Below are positions 27,588 to 36,519 of a stretch of 64,000 bases of DNA, one piece after another. Origin of the DNA: Massilibacillus massiliensis (GTDB taxonomy: Bacteria; Bacillota; Negativicutes; FLKF01); the NCBI RefSeq assembly GCF_900086705.1, contig NZ_LT575483.1:683166-747165 (forward strand), in the 5' to 3' direction. Every line of letters begins with the position of its first letter. Position 1 is the first letter of the stretch. The notes beneath the pieces are model-generated. The model saw only the letters and a program-made list of their open reading frames with translations, ran no database searches and was not told the origin of the DNA. A program made the position numbers and the translations under genes.

Positions 27588-27616
27588 ATATTATCAAATT
27601 TTCTGCATTTAGCCAA
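27588..27616 (-). promoter_or_regulatory. Possible promoter of the maturase-regulator unit
   Basis: On the minus strand TTGGCT, 17 bp, TAATAT fits a sigma-70 promoter 60 bp before the maturase start. It lacks the shared palindrome of the regulon, so it may give basal expression of maturase and activator. Confidence 0.4.
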
Positions 27617-27667
27617 AGTAAAATCCTACCTGTCTATCGTTGAAAATATCCAATTGCTTAATCCAAT

Positions 27668-27695
27668 AACCTCAACAATATCGACTGCTGAGGTT
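27668..27695. other. Inverted repeat after the first IIA gene
   Basis: AACCTCA...TGAGGTT with a 14-nt loop. A matching repeat (48046-48072) follows the second IIA gene. The minus strand has a poor T run, so partial termination or mRNA processing between IIA and the next gene is more likely than a strong stop. Confidence 0.5.
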
Positions 27696-27730
27696 ACATG
27701 TTTTTCTTTGTTTTTTATCATAACAGCGCG

Positions 27731-28033
27731 TTATACATACGCTTCAAATACGTCAATTAGCTCTTCTACCAGATCAATCACTAATATTGCATTCATCAAA
27801 TGATCCTGGGCATGTACCGTAAGCAGCCCCAATTCCATCTTTTCATTACTTGCTTCCCTCTGGATCAATTCCGTCTGTATCTTATGCGTTTCCAGAGATT
27901 TCTTCGAAGCCTCTTTGAGCAGTTCCCTCGCCTTAGCAAAATTCTTATTCCTTACTTCCCCAAGTGCAGAAATTGCCAACCGATTTGCCTCGCCTGCTCC
28001 CAGTATCATCATCATCAGTGTTTCTTCATTCAT
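27731..28033 (-). CDS. PTS system lactose/cellobiose-family IIA component, copy 1
   Basis: A 100-residue helical IIA with the active region LLTVHAQDHLM; His78 matches the phosphorylated His of lactose/cellobiose IIA. It passes phosphate from HPr to IIB. It is 98% like copy 2 at 48111. The gene follows IIB by about 35 bp and is preceded by AGAGGTGG. Confidence 0.93.
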   Translation of the reverse strand: MNEETLMMMILGAGEANRLAISALGEVRNKNFAKARELLKEASKKSLETHKIQTELIQREASNEKMELGLLTVHAQDHLMNAILVIDLVEELIDVFEAYV

Positions 28034-28067
28034 CTTTTTCCACCTCTGCCGTCAATCGCCTTATCGA

Positions 28068-28379
28068 TTACGCCTGCTCCTTATAAAGTTTTTCTGCATA
28101 AGCGATCACTTCTTTGCCTCGCCCCATACCGTAATCCATTGGATTGATCACAGCAATCGGCTTGCCATAGGAACCAAAATCCTTCTTTAAATTATTTAGT
28201 TTATGCCCTACCTGCGGTCCAAGCAAAACCACATCAAAATCCTTGATGAAATCCTCTGTCTCCGCAATCGGATGCGCTTCAATCCGCCAGTCCTTTTGCT
28301 CCTCTGTTAACGCCGCTTTCATCTTATTCACCAGCAGGCTCGTTGATAAGCCAGCCGCACAAACTAATAAAATATTCAA
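28068..28379 (-). CDS. PTS system lactose/cellobiose-family IIB component, copy 1
   Basis: A 103-residue IIB with the phosphocysteine loop LLVCAAGLSTS (Cys7). It takes phosphate from IIA and donates it to sugar bound by IIC. The start is TTG at 28379, 8 bp after GGGGAGG. It is first in the operon controlled by the shared promoter at 28435-28492. Compared with copy 2 it differs mainly around residues 43-90. Confidence 0.93.
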   Translation of the reverse strand: MNILLVCAAGLSTSLLVNKMKAALTEEQKDWRIEAHPIAETEDFIKDFDVVLLGPQVGHKLNNLKKDFGSYGKPIAVINPMDYGMGRGKEVIAYAEKLYKEQA

Positions 28380-28434
28380 AACCTTTTCCTCCCCATAATC
28401 CTACGATAGTTCATCGTTAAATTTTCACTCTTTT

Positions 28435-28492
28435 ATTGTACGCTTCCCCTATCGTACGGACAATTAAACAAATTTCCTCACCGGTTAGGAAA
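28435..28492 (-). promoter_or_regulatory. Shared regulon promoter P1 (IIB-IIA-maturase-regulator)
   Basis: Palindrome TTTCCT-N8-AGGAAA (28473-28492), 9 bp, -35 TTGTCC (28458-28463), 17 bp, -10 TACAAT (28435-28440), all read on the minus strand. The site just upstream of the -35 suits an activator. Confidence 0.8.
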
Positions 28493-28511
28493 ACTTATCC
28501 TATCCGTATAA

Positions 28512-28545
28512 AAAAAACCGGCTATGGAGGAAACTCTCCATAGCC
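28512..28545 (-). terminator. Terminator of the porin-sulfatase operon
   Basis: A perfect 10-bp stem (GGCTATGGAG) with a 6-nt loop, followed by T8 on the minus strand, lies just upstream of promoter P1. Confidence 0.92.
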
Positions 28546-28644
28546 CCAATCCCTATATTTCCGATGCAGCAAACTGCCGTCCGGCAGTGTAATCCACATT
28601 GTACCGGACAAAACACCGGCAAACAACGACACATTTCTTTTTTC

Positions 28645-30936
28645 TTACGATTTTAAATCAAGTTGAACATATGCATATTTCCCGTTAAAGGCAAACCCTG
28701 CTTTATCTCCGTAATTCCTGCTTACAGGCGTATTCGTATCCATCCCAAAGCTCATCCCTTCTTCAGAAATAGACGGTTTTACAAAGCTGCGTTCAATTGG
28801 AGACATGGCAACGAGTTCATCATCAAAATACAAGCTCCCCGTGCCGCCGCCTGTCGTATTTTTTTCAAATACATATTTCACAACAAGCCGCCCTGTCGGA
28901 ATTGATTTTTTAGACTGTATTTTTGTAACACTGCCAAAATAATTATGCTCAAAAATCAACTTATTATTTTTAATATAAAGCGTATATCCTGCAAATCGAT
29001 CACCAAAAGCAACCAACACCCCTTGTTGCTGCTGACTCGTGCGTTCAATCGGCACCGTAATTGTATAAGACTTATTTGCAATTTTTGGTGAAGCACCTTG
29101 TGACACTTTTTCCGTACCCGGATAAAATTTATAATGGTTTCTATTGTTCCAGGCATCATTCGGCGTAAATTTAGCTGCCAAAACAGCACCATTTTTCTTT
29201 GCTTCTTCCTGCCAAAGCTGCTGCAATTGCTTTAATTTTTCAGGATATACTGCCGCCAGATCCTGTGTCTCTGTATAATCCTGGTCCAAATTATAGAGTT
29301 CCCATGTATCCTGTTCAAAAGGACGCCCTTTACGATTTGCTGTCGACCATCCATCCATTTCACTTGAAATTGCTTTCCAGCCATTTTGCACAATAGAACG
29401 ATTTCCCTGCAGTAATTTATAAAGCGGCGGACGGTTTTTTTCTATTCCCGAAGAAAACGTATTGGCAAAACTTACACCCGTAACCGGAATTTGTTTGATA
29501 CCATGATACGTTTCTGGTGCCGTAACGCCCAAAACATCAAATACCGTTGGTGTAATATCACTCACATCCACAGATTGCCCAGAAATCTGCCCTTTGCGTT
29601 TCAGCCCCTGTGGCCATTGAATAATCAGCGGTGTTCGCGTTCCGCCATGATAAGTTGACCCTTTGTATCCTTTAAATGGCGTATTACTCACCATAGCCCA
29701 GCCACGCGGGTACAACCCCTGAAACTCTTCACTTCCCATCGTATTGATGCGCTTAAGATAATCTTTGATATCGGCTTTACTGTCTCCGCCGAGCCGACCT
29801 TTTATACTGGAGAAATAGTCGCTGCCAACCTCTCCTCCATAACAGGTAGCACCATTGTCAGAAAGCAATACAATCATCGTATTATCATATTGTCCAACTA
29901 CTTTTAAATAATCAACCAGCCGGCCAATTTGTTCATCCGCATGCGTAAGAAAGCCGGCATAGGTTTCTTCAAAACGCGCGAACACCTTCTTTTCTTCCGG
30001 AGACAACTTGTCCCACACCTGTGCTTTGAGATCTCCTGCCGTCAACTTTGCATCCGCCGGAATTATGCCGATCGCTTTTTGCTTCTCAAATCGCGCTTGT
30101 CGAATCTTATCCCAGCCCTGATCATATACCCCTTTATACTGTTCAATGTACTTTTGTGGCACCTGATGCGGAGAATGCGGTGCTCCAAGTGCCACATACA
30201 AAAAGAACGGCTTATCCGGCGATACAGATACCTGATTACTGATAAAACCCATGGCTTTATCAATCGTGTCCTCAGAAAAATGATAGCCCTTTTGCTTTGG
30301 CGTCTCAATGATATGATTATCCTGCACAAGCGGCGGATCATACTGATCCGCCTCGCCTTCTAAAAATCCATAGAAGTGCTCAAACCCTTTCGCTACCGGC
30401 CAATAATCAAATGATCCCGCGGGCTTAATTTGATGCGTAGGTGCTGCATGCCATTTACCGACCGCCATTGTTGCATAGCCATGATCTTTCAAAACCTGCG
30501 CAACTGTCGCGGCTTTATCTGTAATACGTCCGCGAATATCCGGCGTTCCTTCTCCCATATCAAAATCCGCAAGATTTCCCATCCCGACTGCATGACTATC
30601 CCGGCCAGTCAAAAGCGAGGCCCGTGTAGGCGAACAAACCGGATTTACACTGGAATTGTTATAACGCAAACCATTTGCGGCAAGCTTGTCGATATTTGGG
30701 GTCTTAATTTCAGCCCCATAACAACCAAAATCAGAAAAGCCCATATCATCCACCACAATATAAATGATATTTGTTTTCGGCACAGGACTCTGCTGCTCCC
30801 AGGTTGGCGGTATTGACGTCAGATCATTGTAAACAGAAGCCGCAAAAACCGGTGAAACCATACCAGCTGTTTGCGTAACCGCTACCCCCAGTATAGAAAG
30901 CTTCCACATCAGTTTCATTTTTCCTGATTTTTTCAT
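28645..30936 (-). CDS. Exported arylsulfatase, formylglycine type (paralogue 1)
   Basis: A Sec signal peptide (hydrophobic core residues 11-33, ending FAA) precedes an alkaline-phosphatase-fold sulfatase. The metal-binding DDMGFSDFG is at 63-71 and the active-site CSPTR at 101-105, where Cys101 becomes formylglycine. VGKWH and LLSDNGA are further catalytic or metal motifs. A C-terminal beta-rich domain of about 130 residues ends the 763-aa protein. It resembles the S1_4 arylsulfatase group; the glycan is unknown. The start at 30936 follows GGGAG. It is the last gene of the porin operon. Confidence 0.92.
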   Translation of the reverse strand: MKKSGKMKLMWKLSILGVAVTQTAGMVSPVFAASVYNDLTSIPPTWEQQSPVPKTNIIYIVVDDMGFSDFGCYGAEIKTPNIDKLAANGLRYNNSSVNPVCSPTRASLLTGRDSHAVGMGNLADFDMGEGTPDIRGRITDKAATVAQVLKDHGYATMAVGKWHAAPTHQIKPAGSFDYWPVAKGFEHFYGFLEGEADQYDPPLVQDNHIIETPKQKGYHFSEDTIDKAMGFISNQVSVSPDKPFFLYVALGAPHSPHQVPQKYIEQYKGVYDQGWDKIRQARFEKQKAIGIIPADAKLTAGDLKAQVWDKLSPEEKKVFARFEETYAGFLTHADEQIGRLVDYLKVVGQYDNTMIVLLSDNGATCYGGEVGSDYFSSIKGRLGGDSKADIKDYLKRINTMGSEEFQGLYPRGWAMVSNTPFKGYKGSTYHGGTRTPLIIQWPQGLKRKGQISGQSVDVSDITPTVFDVLGVTAPETYHGIKQIPVTGVSFANTFSSGIEKNRPPLYKLLQGNRSIVQNGWKAISSEMDGWSTANRKGRPFEQDTWELYNLDQDYTETQDLAAVYPEKLKQLQQLWQEEAKKNGAVLAAKFTPNDAWNNRNHYKFYPGTEKVSQGASPKIANKSYTITVPIERTSQQQQGVLVAFGDRFAGYTLYIKNNKLIFEHNYFGSVTKIQSKKSIPTGRLVVKYVFEKNTTGGGTGSLYFDDELVAMSPIERSFVKPSISEEGMSFGMDTNTPVSRNYGDKAGFAFNGKYAYVQLDLKS

Positions 30937-31023
30937 TTCAACTTCTCCCTTATGCATTCTTATCGCTTGTATCCAAGACTGCGCACAAACATTGCATGCG
31001 TTTCATGTGCACAGCAAAGAACT

Positions 31024-33342
31024 TTATAAGCCTTGGAATTCAGTACCTTTTTTCTGCATCTCATATCGTACATAATCGTATTTTCCTGTAAATTTAAAAC
31101 CATCTTTATTTTTATATGCCGGACTGACAGGCGAATACATATCCACGCCAAAGCTAATTCCTTCCATTGAAATAATGCGAGCTACACGTGGAACCTCTTT
31201 TTCACCGACCAGCTTATCGTTAACAAATAAGGTTGCTGTTCCACCATCGCCTTTTTCTGCTTTATCAAATTTGAATTTTACAACGGCCGAACCGATTGGC
31301 AGTTGCTCTTTTGAAACAATTCGTGTTACTTCGCCAAAATCATTAAATTCATACACCAGATGATTGTTCATGACATACAAGGTATATCCGGCAAAATGAT
31401 CCCCATGTGCGACCAAAACACCTTCCTCTGATTTTTTATCTCTGGTGATTGGTACTGTAATTGTATAAGACTTATTGTATAAATTAGGTGCAGCCGATTT
31501 TCCTAAAAAGCCTGTCCCTGGTAAAAATTTCATTACATTAGCCCGATTTGCTGCATCCGTAGGCCCTGGCACCCCTTGAATCACCGCACCATGCCGCTCA
31601 GCCTCTGTTTTCCACAATGCTTGTAAATGCTTCAATTTCTCAGGATATTGTGCGGATAAATCATGTACTTCCGCATAATCTTCTGCCAGATTATAAAGTT
31701 CCCATGCAGGTTTTTCACCCTTTACTTCTTTTTGATTGATCACCGCTTTCCAGCTTCCTTCGGTTATCGAACGATTACCCGTGCCTTTTTGCAGGCTGGC
31801 TCTTGTATGCAGGAGATTGTAATATACCTGATGTTCTGATTTTGCATTTGGCTGATCAAACGTCTGTGCAAAACTCTTACCATCCATAGGCAATTGATCT
31901 ATTCCATGATACGTCGTTGGCGCATCAAGCTTTAGTACATCCAGTACCATTGGCGTCACATCGGTTACATAAACCGGCTGATTGCGCACTTGTCCTTCTG
32001 CTGCAATTTTACCAGGCCAATGCACGATCAGCGGTACTCTGGTCCCCCCTGCATAGACAGATCCCTTATAGCCCTTAAACGGCGTATTGCTGACCATTCC
32101 CCAGCCTTTCTGATATAAACCTTCGACCTCCGGACCGCCAATAGTTTCCAAGCGTTTTGCATATTTCTTGACAATAGACGGACTATTTTCTCCCTTTAAT
32201 CCATTTCCTGCCGCAAGATAATCACTGCCTTCTTCCCCACCGGCACCGACAGCACCATTATCTGATATAACGACAATCATCGTATTATCATATTGTCCGA
32301 TCGCTTTTAAATGCTCAACAAAGCGTCCAATTTGTGCATCAGCATGGGTAAGAAATCCTGCATACGTCTGCATGAACTGGGTAAATACTTTTTTCTCCTC
32401 TACAGACAAGCTGTCCCATTGCTGCACCGTCTTATCTCGCGGCGTCAGCTCAGCATCTGCCGGAATAAGACCCAGTTGCTTCTGTCTGGCAAAACGGGCC
32501 TCACGTATCTTATCCCAGCCTTGATCATACACACCCTTATACATATCAATATATTCTTTTGGCACCTGAATTGGCGCATGTACTGCACCAAACCCCAGAT
32601 ATAAGAAAAATGGTTTTTCCGGCGCAACAGATGCAGCATCCGTTAAAAACAGATTTGCTTTATCCACCAAATCTTCTGAAAGGTGATAGCCCTTTTTCTT
32701 CGGCAATTCAAACTGCTGGTTATCGTACGTAAGCTGCGGATCATACTGATCTGTTTCCCCATCAAGGAATCCATAATAACGATCAAACCCCTTTGCCAAC
32801 GGCCAATAATCATATGGACCAACCGGTGATACATGATGCAAAGGTGCCAGATGCCATTTTCCAACTGCCAACGTTGTATATCCATTATCCTTTAGGATCT
32901 GTGCAATCGTAGCGGCCCGATTCGTAACCCGCCCGCGGCTGTCCGGTACAGTTATCCCAAAGTCAACCCTTGAAACCTGCGCCATCCCGACCGTATGATT
33001 ATCACGGCCTGTGAGCAGCGATGCCCGTGTCGGTGAACAAACCGGACATACGGTAAAATTATTATAACGAAGTCCATCTTCTGCCAGTTTATCAATATTC
33101 GGTGTTTTAATCTCCGATCCATAACTGCCAAAATCAGAAAAGCCCATATCATCCAAAACAATATATACAATATTCGTTTTTTCAGTTTTCGCTGCAGGCA
33201 ATCCCTCACTGCTTCCCTTTACCAGCCCATTGTGATTCGGTGTTGCAGCAAATGTTAACGAAGGATCATTCGCCATACTCACCAACGATAGACCAAGAAC
33301 CGACATACCCCACAATAAATTTTTACTTTTATTTATCTCCAC
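31024..33342 (-). CDS. Exported arylsulfatase, formylglycine type (paralogue 2)
   Basis: A 772-residue protein with an N-terminal signal sequence (LWGMSVLGLSL core), DDMGFSDFG at 64-72 and CSPTR with Cys102. The C-terminal beta-domain includes HGDHFAGYTLYV, a conserved part of all five exported paralogues. The start is GTG after AAAGGGGG. It sits between porin and paralogue 1, so outer-membrane entry and periplasmic desulfation are probably co-expressed. The active site is complete. Confidence 0.92.
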   Translation of the reverse strand: MEINKSKNLLWGMSVLGLSLVSMANDPSLTFAATPNHNGLVKGSSEGLPAAKTEKTNIVYIVLDDMGFSDFGSYGSEIKTPNIDKLAEDGLRYNNFTVCPVCSPTRASLLTGRDNHTVGMAQVSRVDFGITVPDSRGRVTNRAATIAQILKDNGYTTLAVGKWHLAPLHHVSPVGPYDYWPLAKGFDRYYGFLDGETDQYDPQLTYDNQQFELPKKKGYHLSEDLVDKANLFLTDAASVAPEKPFFLYLGFGAVHAPIQVPKEYIDMYKGVYDQGWDKIREARFARQKQLGLIPADAELTPRDKTVQQWDSLSVEEKKVFTQFMQTYAGFLTHADAQIGRFVEHLKAIGQYDNTMIVVISDNGAVGAGGEEGSDYLAAGNGLKGENSPSIVKKYAKRLETIGGPEVEGLYQKGWGMVSNTPFKGYKGSVYAGGTRVPLIVHWPGKIAAEGQVRNQPVYVTDVTPMVLDVLKLDAPTTYHGIDQLPMDGKSFAQTFDQPNAKSEHQVYYNLLHTRASLQKGTGNRSITEGSWKAVINQKEVKGEKPAWELYNLAEDYAEVHDLSAQYPEKLKHLQALWKTEAERHGAVIQGVPGPTDAANRANVMKFLPGTGFLGKSAAPNLYNKSYTITVPITRDKKSEEGVLVAHGDHFAGYTLYVMNNHLVYEFNDFGEVTRIVSKEQLPIGSAVVKFKFDKAEKGDGGTATLFVNDKLVGEKEVPRVARIISMEGISFGVDMYSPVSPAYKNKDGFKFTGKYDYVRYEMQKKGTEFQGL

Positions 33343-33416
33343 TGTATTGCCCCCTTTATTTTACAGCCGCCAACGCAACAATCGAAACCATTACACGATG
33401 ATATCATTTTATCATT

Positions 33417-34550
33417 TTAAAAATATTGGTATATCTCCAAGCGTACAGCTTTTTGTTTCTCCCCGGTAGCAATAACTTCCCGATCATCCAACTGCAATGA
33501 CATTGTCATATTTTTCACAGGAACATATTCAAAGCCAAGTCTCCAGGCTTTTTTCCCCATAATCCAGTTGTTGGTTGCATCAATGGAAGCACTGTATGGT
33601 ATGTTCAATTTCCCTGCATAAATCCCCCATGAACCTGGTTTCAGCCGTTCCATACCTCTATATTTCAAGAACACTTTATATTCAGTATCATCATCTTTGG
33701 GCAATTCAAGGTCAGATTTTACAACTTGTCCATTAATACTATAGTAATCATTTAATTTAATACCTAAACCCAGCTCGCCAAGATTGTAGTCGTTATTTCC
33801 ATAAGAAACATTATAATAAGACAAATTTGTCGATAGAGATGGATTTACCTTATATTGCGTTTGTATCGAATAAATAAACGGGGATTTATCTGCTGGAAAG
33901 ACACTATATTTACTATACTTTGAAACAAAAATATTGCTTTTCAATCTCCCCGCAATTACTTTTGTCTTAACCTTTTCACCAAACTTCAACCGCATACCAC
34001 TAATACTGGTATTTAGCATATTTGCTCCCGGACTGATTTCCTTAAACCTTCCCAAATCGACATTTGAGTTTAAGTAAGGAAACGAAAAATAAAGTCCTGT
34101 TACATTTGCATACTCCGGATTACTGTTGTCTGCATCGCCTGTATCCAACGATGCTTTTCCCTCCGTATAAAGTGTTGCAGTCATGTTGTCATCGATTTTT
34201 GCATCCATTTTAATAAAGGATAGCATGTGACTATTATGCTCCGCCCACTTTCGATCTGTTTTATCCGTCTTTTCCTGATCTATACGTGTACGCAAATACC
34301 CACTAATTTTAAACTTTTCTGCATTCTTCTGCTGTTGTTTCTTTTCCTTTACCTCTTGTACTTCTTTCTCCTTTTCTTTGACTTCTTGCTGCACTAATTT
34401 CTTTTCTAATAATTCCAATCTTTCAGTTAATTCTTTGATCTTCATTTCCTGCGATGCATTATCCTCCGCAGGAATCACCGCCGAAGCTTGTACGATTCCG
34501 TTTAAACAAGCCGACACCACCAAAAAGCTTAAAATTAATTTCTTACTCAC
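33417..34550 (-). CDS. Outer-membrane porin with N-terminal coiled coil
   Basis: A signal peptide (LILSFLVVSACLNGIVQASA) is followed by a highly charged coiled coil (about residues 28-75, rich in KE) and a barrel of amphipathic strands ending in YQYF, the aromatic C-terminus typical of outer-membrane barrels. This design is known from diderm Firmicutes. I use GTG at 34550, 9 bp after GGAGG. It heads a porin-sulfatase-sulfatase operon under shared promoter P3, so it probably admits the sulfated substrate. Confidence 0.85.
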   Translation of the reverse strand: MSKKLILSFLVVSACLNGIVQASAVIPAEDNASQEMKIKELTERLELLEKKLVQQEVKEKEKEVQEVKEKKQQQKNAEKFKISGYLRTRIDQEKTDKTDRKWAEHNSHMLSFIKMDAKIDDNMTATLYTEGKASLDTGDADNSNPEYANVTGLYFSFPYLNSNVDLGRFKEISPGANMLNTSISGMRLKFGEKVKTKVIAGRLKSNIFVSKYSKYSVFPADKSPFIYSIQTQYKVNPSLSTNLSYYNVSYGNNDYNLGELGLGIKLNDYYSINGQVVKSDLELPKDDDTEYKVFLKYRGMERLKPGSWGIYAGKLNIPYSASIDATNNWIMGKKAWRLGFEYVPVKNMTMSLQLDDREVIATGEKQKAVRLEIYQYF

Positions 34551-34775
34551 TACGATACGCCTCCAATTCATAAAATCTCATCAACAAGCACCCCTCATTA
34601 AAGTATATAAAGATTATCCATCCCCTCCTTTTCCTGCCTGAATAAAACACTATCGTAAACACGCAAAAATGATTTATCATCAACTACCTTGAGAATGCGA
34701 ATCCCCATAGGATCTGGTGCTGCAATCGGTACATTGCTTAAAGCGCTCTTGTGGATTCGATTCATCTTCAATATC

Positions 34776-34833
34776 ATTGTAGCGTCTCAGCCACATTCGT
34801 ACCATTAAGCAAATTTCCTATGCCTTGCGGAAA
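34776..34833 (-). promoter_or_regulatory. Shared regulon promoter P3 (porin operon)
   Basis: TTTCCG/AGGAAA palindrome with 8-bp spacer (34814-34833), 9 bp, -35 TGGTAC (34799-34804), 17 bp, -10 TACAAT (34776-34781) on the minus strand. The leader to the GTG start is over 200 nt. Confidence 0.75.
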
Positions 34834-34874
34834 CTCTTATGATCAGACGCGTGTAAGAAAATTTTCATCTCGAT

Positions 34875-34905
34875 AAAAAAGAGCAGATCCACGATAGATC
34901 TGCTC
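34875..34905 (-). terminator. Terminator of the IIC-sulfatase operon
   Basis: A 9-bp stem (GAGCAGATC) with a 7-nt loop and a T6 tail on the minus strand, just after the cytoplasmic sulfatase gene. Confidence 0.9.
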
Positions 34906-34949
34906 CAATCACAAATTTTTTAATTTTCACCTTTTATCTTTTTCACTGA

Positions 34950-36416
34950 TCAGCGTTTATCTCTTTTCATCGGAACAACATCCGTTGTTTCCATATAGAA
35001 TTTCAGGATTCTTTCCCGCATGTTCAAAATAAGCGCCTGATACCGAGGATCATCAATCAAATTGTTCAACTCGTTTGGATCATCAATCAAATCATATAAC
35101 TCACTTTTTTCATAAAGTCGCTCTACATATTTATGCTGTCCGACTCTGACCATCACCGCTTTCGTATGCTCCGGTCCCTCACTGCATTGACTGCTGATTT
35201 TAGGCCAATACTGCGATTCCGGTCCGTGCCCTGCTTCCGTCGCCTGAATTTCACCATGAATTCTGCCGCCTTCTGCGAACACAGCATCTCTATGCTCTTC
35301 ACGGCCTGCTAATACAGGTACGATCGATTGACCAAATTGCGTATACGGCAACGTAAATCCAGCGATATCCGCAATCGTTGCACACAGATCAACAAGTTCC
35401 ACGAAGGCATCACTGATTCTTGCCTGTACCTGCAAGCCTGCCGGAGGTTTGATAATAAACGGCACATTACAAACTGGATTTTCAAATGTATTTTGTGTCT
35501 TCTCTACGATCCCATAATCACCTGTATAATCACCGTGATCACTGAACATCAATACGGCCGTATCATCATAAAGCCCCTTTTCCCGCAGTGCATCCATTAC
35601 CAATCCATAATGATGATCCAAACGGGAAACCATCGCATGATACGTCGCCCGCAGCTCTTTCAGCCGCTCTTCACTCCATGAACCCAGACCCTGCTTTTCA
35701 TAAATGCTTTTTAACATACTCGGCTTTGCAGCCCAGTCTGCAGGTATCGGACGAATATCTTCAATCAGCGTACGGTCAATCGAGCTGAACCATGGCTCCT
35801 CACAAACATACGGAGGATGTGGAAAAAGTAAAGTAATATAGATGCAAAATGGTTGTTCACTTTCAGCCGGCCACTGCTCGATAAATTCCAGCGCTTTGTT
35901 TACACAGTTCCAATCATACTGCACAAATCGATTATCGCGCTCACCCTTGCCTGCAAAAAACGAATAATAGGTATCGTCTCCCGGTTTACCCCGATATCCA
36001 TTTTCCCACGTCTTATTCACAGAAGATTGAAATCCGGCATTCTTAGGATAGCCGCTATAATATTCATCGCAATACGCATCTAAGGATCGATCTGCAGGGA
36101 TGACATCATTTCTGCCCAGCCATAAAACGTGATAACCTTCATTTTTCAGCGTTTTAAGCAGCATCGGATCATCTTTTTCCAGCAAATAATGCATCGTGCG
36201 ATGACCACGCGTATGCGGATACCAGCCTGTTAAAAAGCTGCATCGACTTGGAACACAAACATTATTCTGACAATACGCATTGCGAAATGAAACCCCATCC
36301 TGTTGCACTACCTTATCTAAATTTGGCGTTATCGCTGCCTGGTTTCCCAAATGCCCTAACGCATCTGCTCTCATTTGATCAGCAACAAATACCACAATGT
36401 TAGGTCTTTTCTCCAT
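34950..36416 (-). CDS. Cytoplasmic sulfatase, formylglycine type
   Basis: A 488-residue sulfatase with no signal peptide: it starts MEKRPNIVVFVADQMRADAL, with the first metal ligand Asp13, CVPSR with Cys54, and FSDHGDYTGDYG later. It lacks the C-terminal beta-domain of the exported paralogues and belongs to a different sulfatase subgroup (choline/iduronate-sulfatase-like in outline). It should act on a sulfated sugar already inside the cell, perhaps after PTS uptake. The ATG at 36416 follows GGGGTG. It is last in the IIC operon. Confidence 0.88.
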   Translation of the reverse strand: MEKRPNIVVFVADQMRADALGHLGNQAAITPNLDKVVQQDGVSFRNAYCQNNVCVPSRCSFLTGWYPHTRGHRTMHYLLEKDDPMLLKTLKNEGYHVLWLGRNDVIPADRSLDAYCDEYYSGYPKNAGFQSSVNKTWENGYRGKPGDDTYYSFFAGKGERDNRFVQYDWNCVNKALEFIEQWPAESEQPFCIYITLLFPHPPYVCEEPWFSSIDRTLIEDIRPIPADWAAKPSMLKSIYEKQGLGSWSEERLKELRATYHAMVSRLDHHYGLVMDALREKGLYDDTAVLMFSDHGDYTGDYGIVEKTQNTFENPVCNVPFIIKPPAGLQVQARISDAFVELVDLCATIADIAGFTLPYTQFGQSIVPVLAGREEHRDAVFAEGGRIHGEIQATEAGHGPESQYWPKISSQCSEGPEHTKAVMVRVGQHKYVERLYEKSELYDLIDDPNELNNLIDDPRYQALILNMRERILKFYMETTDVVPMKRDKR

Positions 36417-36519
36417 TGTACTCACCCCAATTACATTTTTACCGGCAAGAACGATTGCCTGACAAATGATTTTTGTTCATCCACCCGATGAAATTCGCAA
36501 AAATTTCAGCTCAGTTTCA

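Larger units (their letters stand above)
27731..28495 (-). repeat. Duplicated IIB-IIA cassette, copy 1
   Basis: About 765 bp, including both genes, their leader, promoter and operator, recurs at 48111-48875 (offset exactly 20380). Identity is very high over IIA and the 5' part of IIB and clearly lower over the 3' half of IIB, giving a mosaic. Confidence 0.9.

Noticed and set aside
29929-30363. Long plus-strand open frames opposite the sulfatases, kinase subunits and RAMP genes
   Set aside because: They lie antisense to strongly conserved genes, lack ribosome sites and encode low-complexity, Arg/His/Cys-rich peptides.
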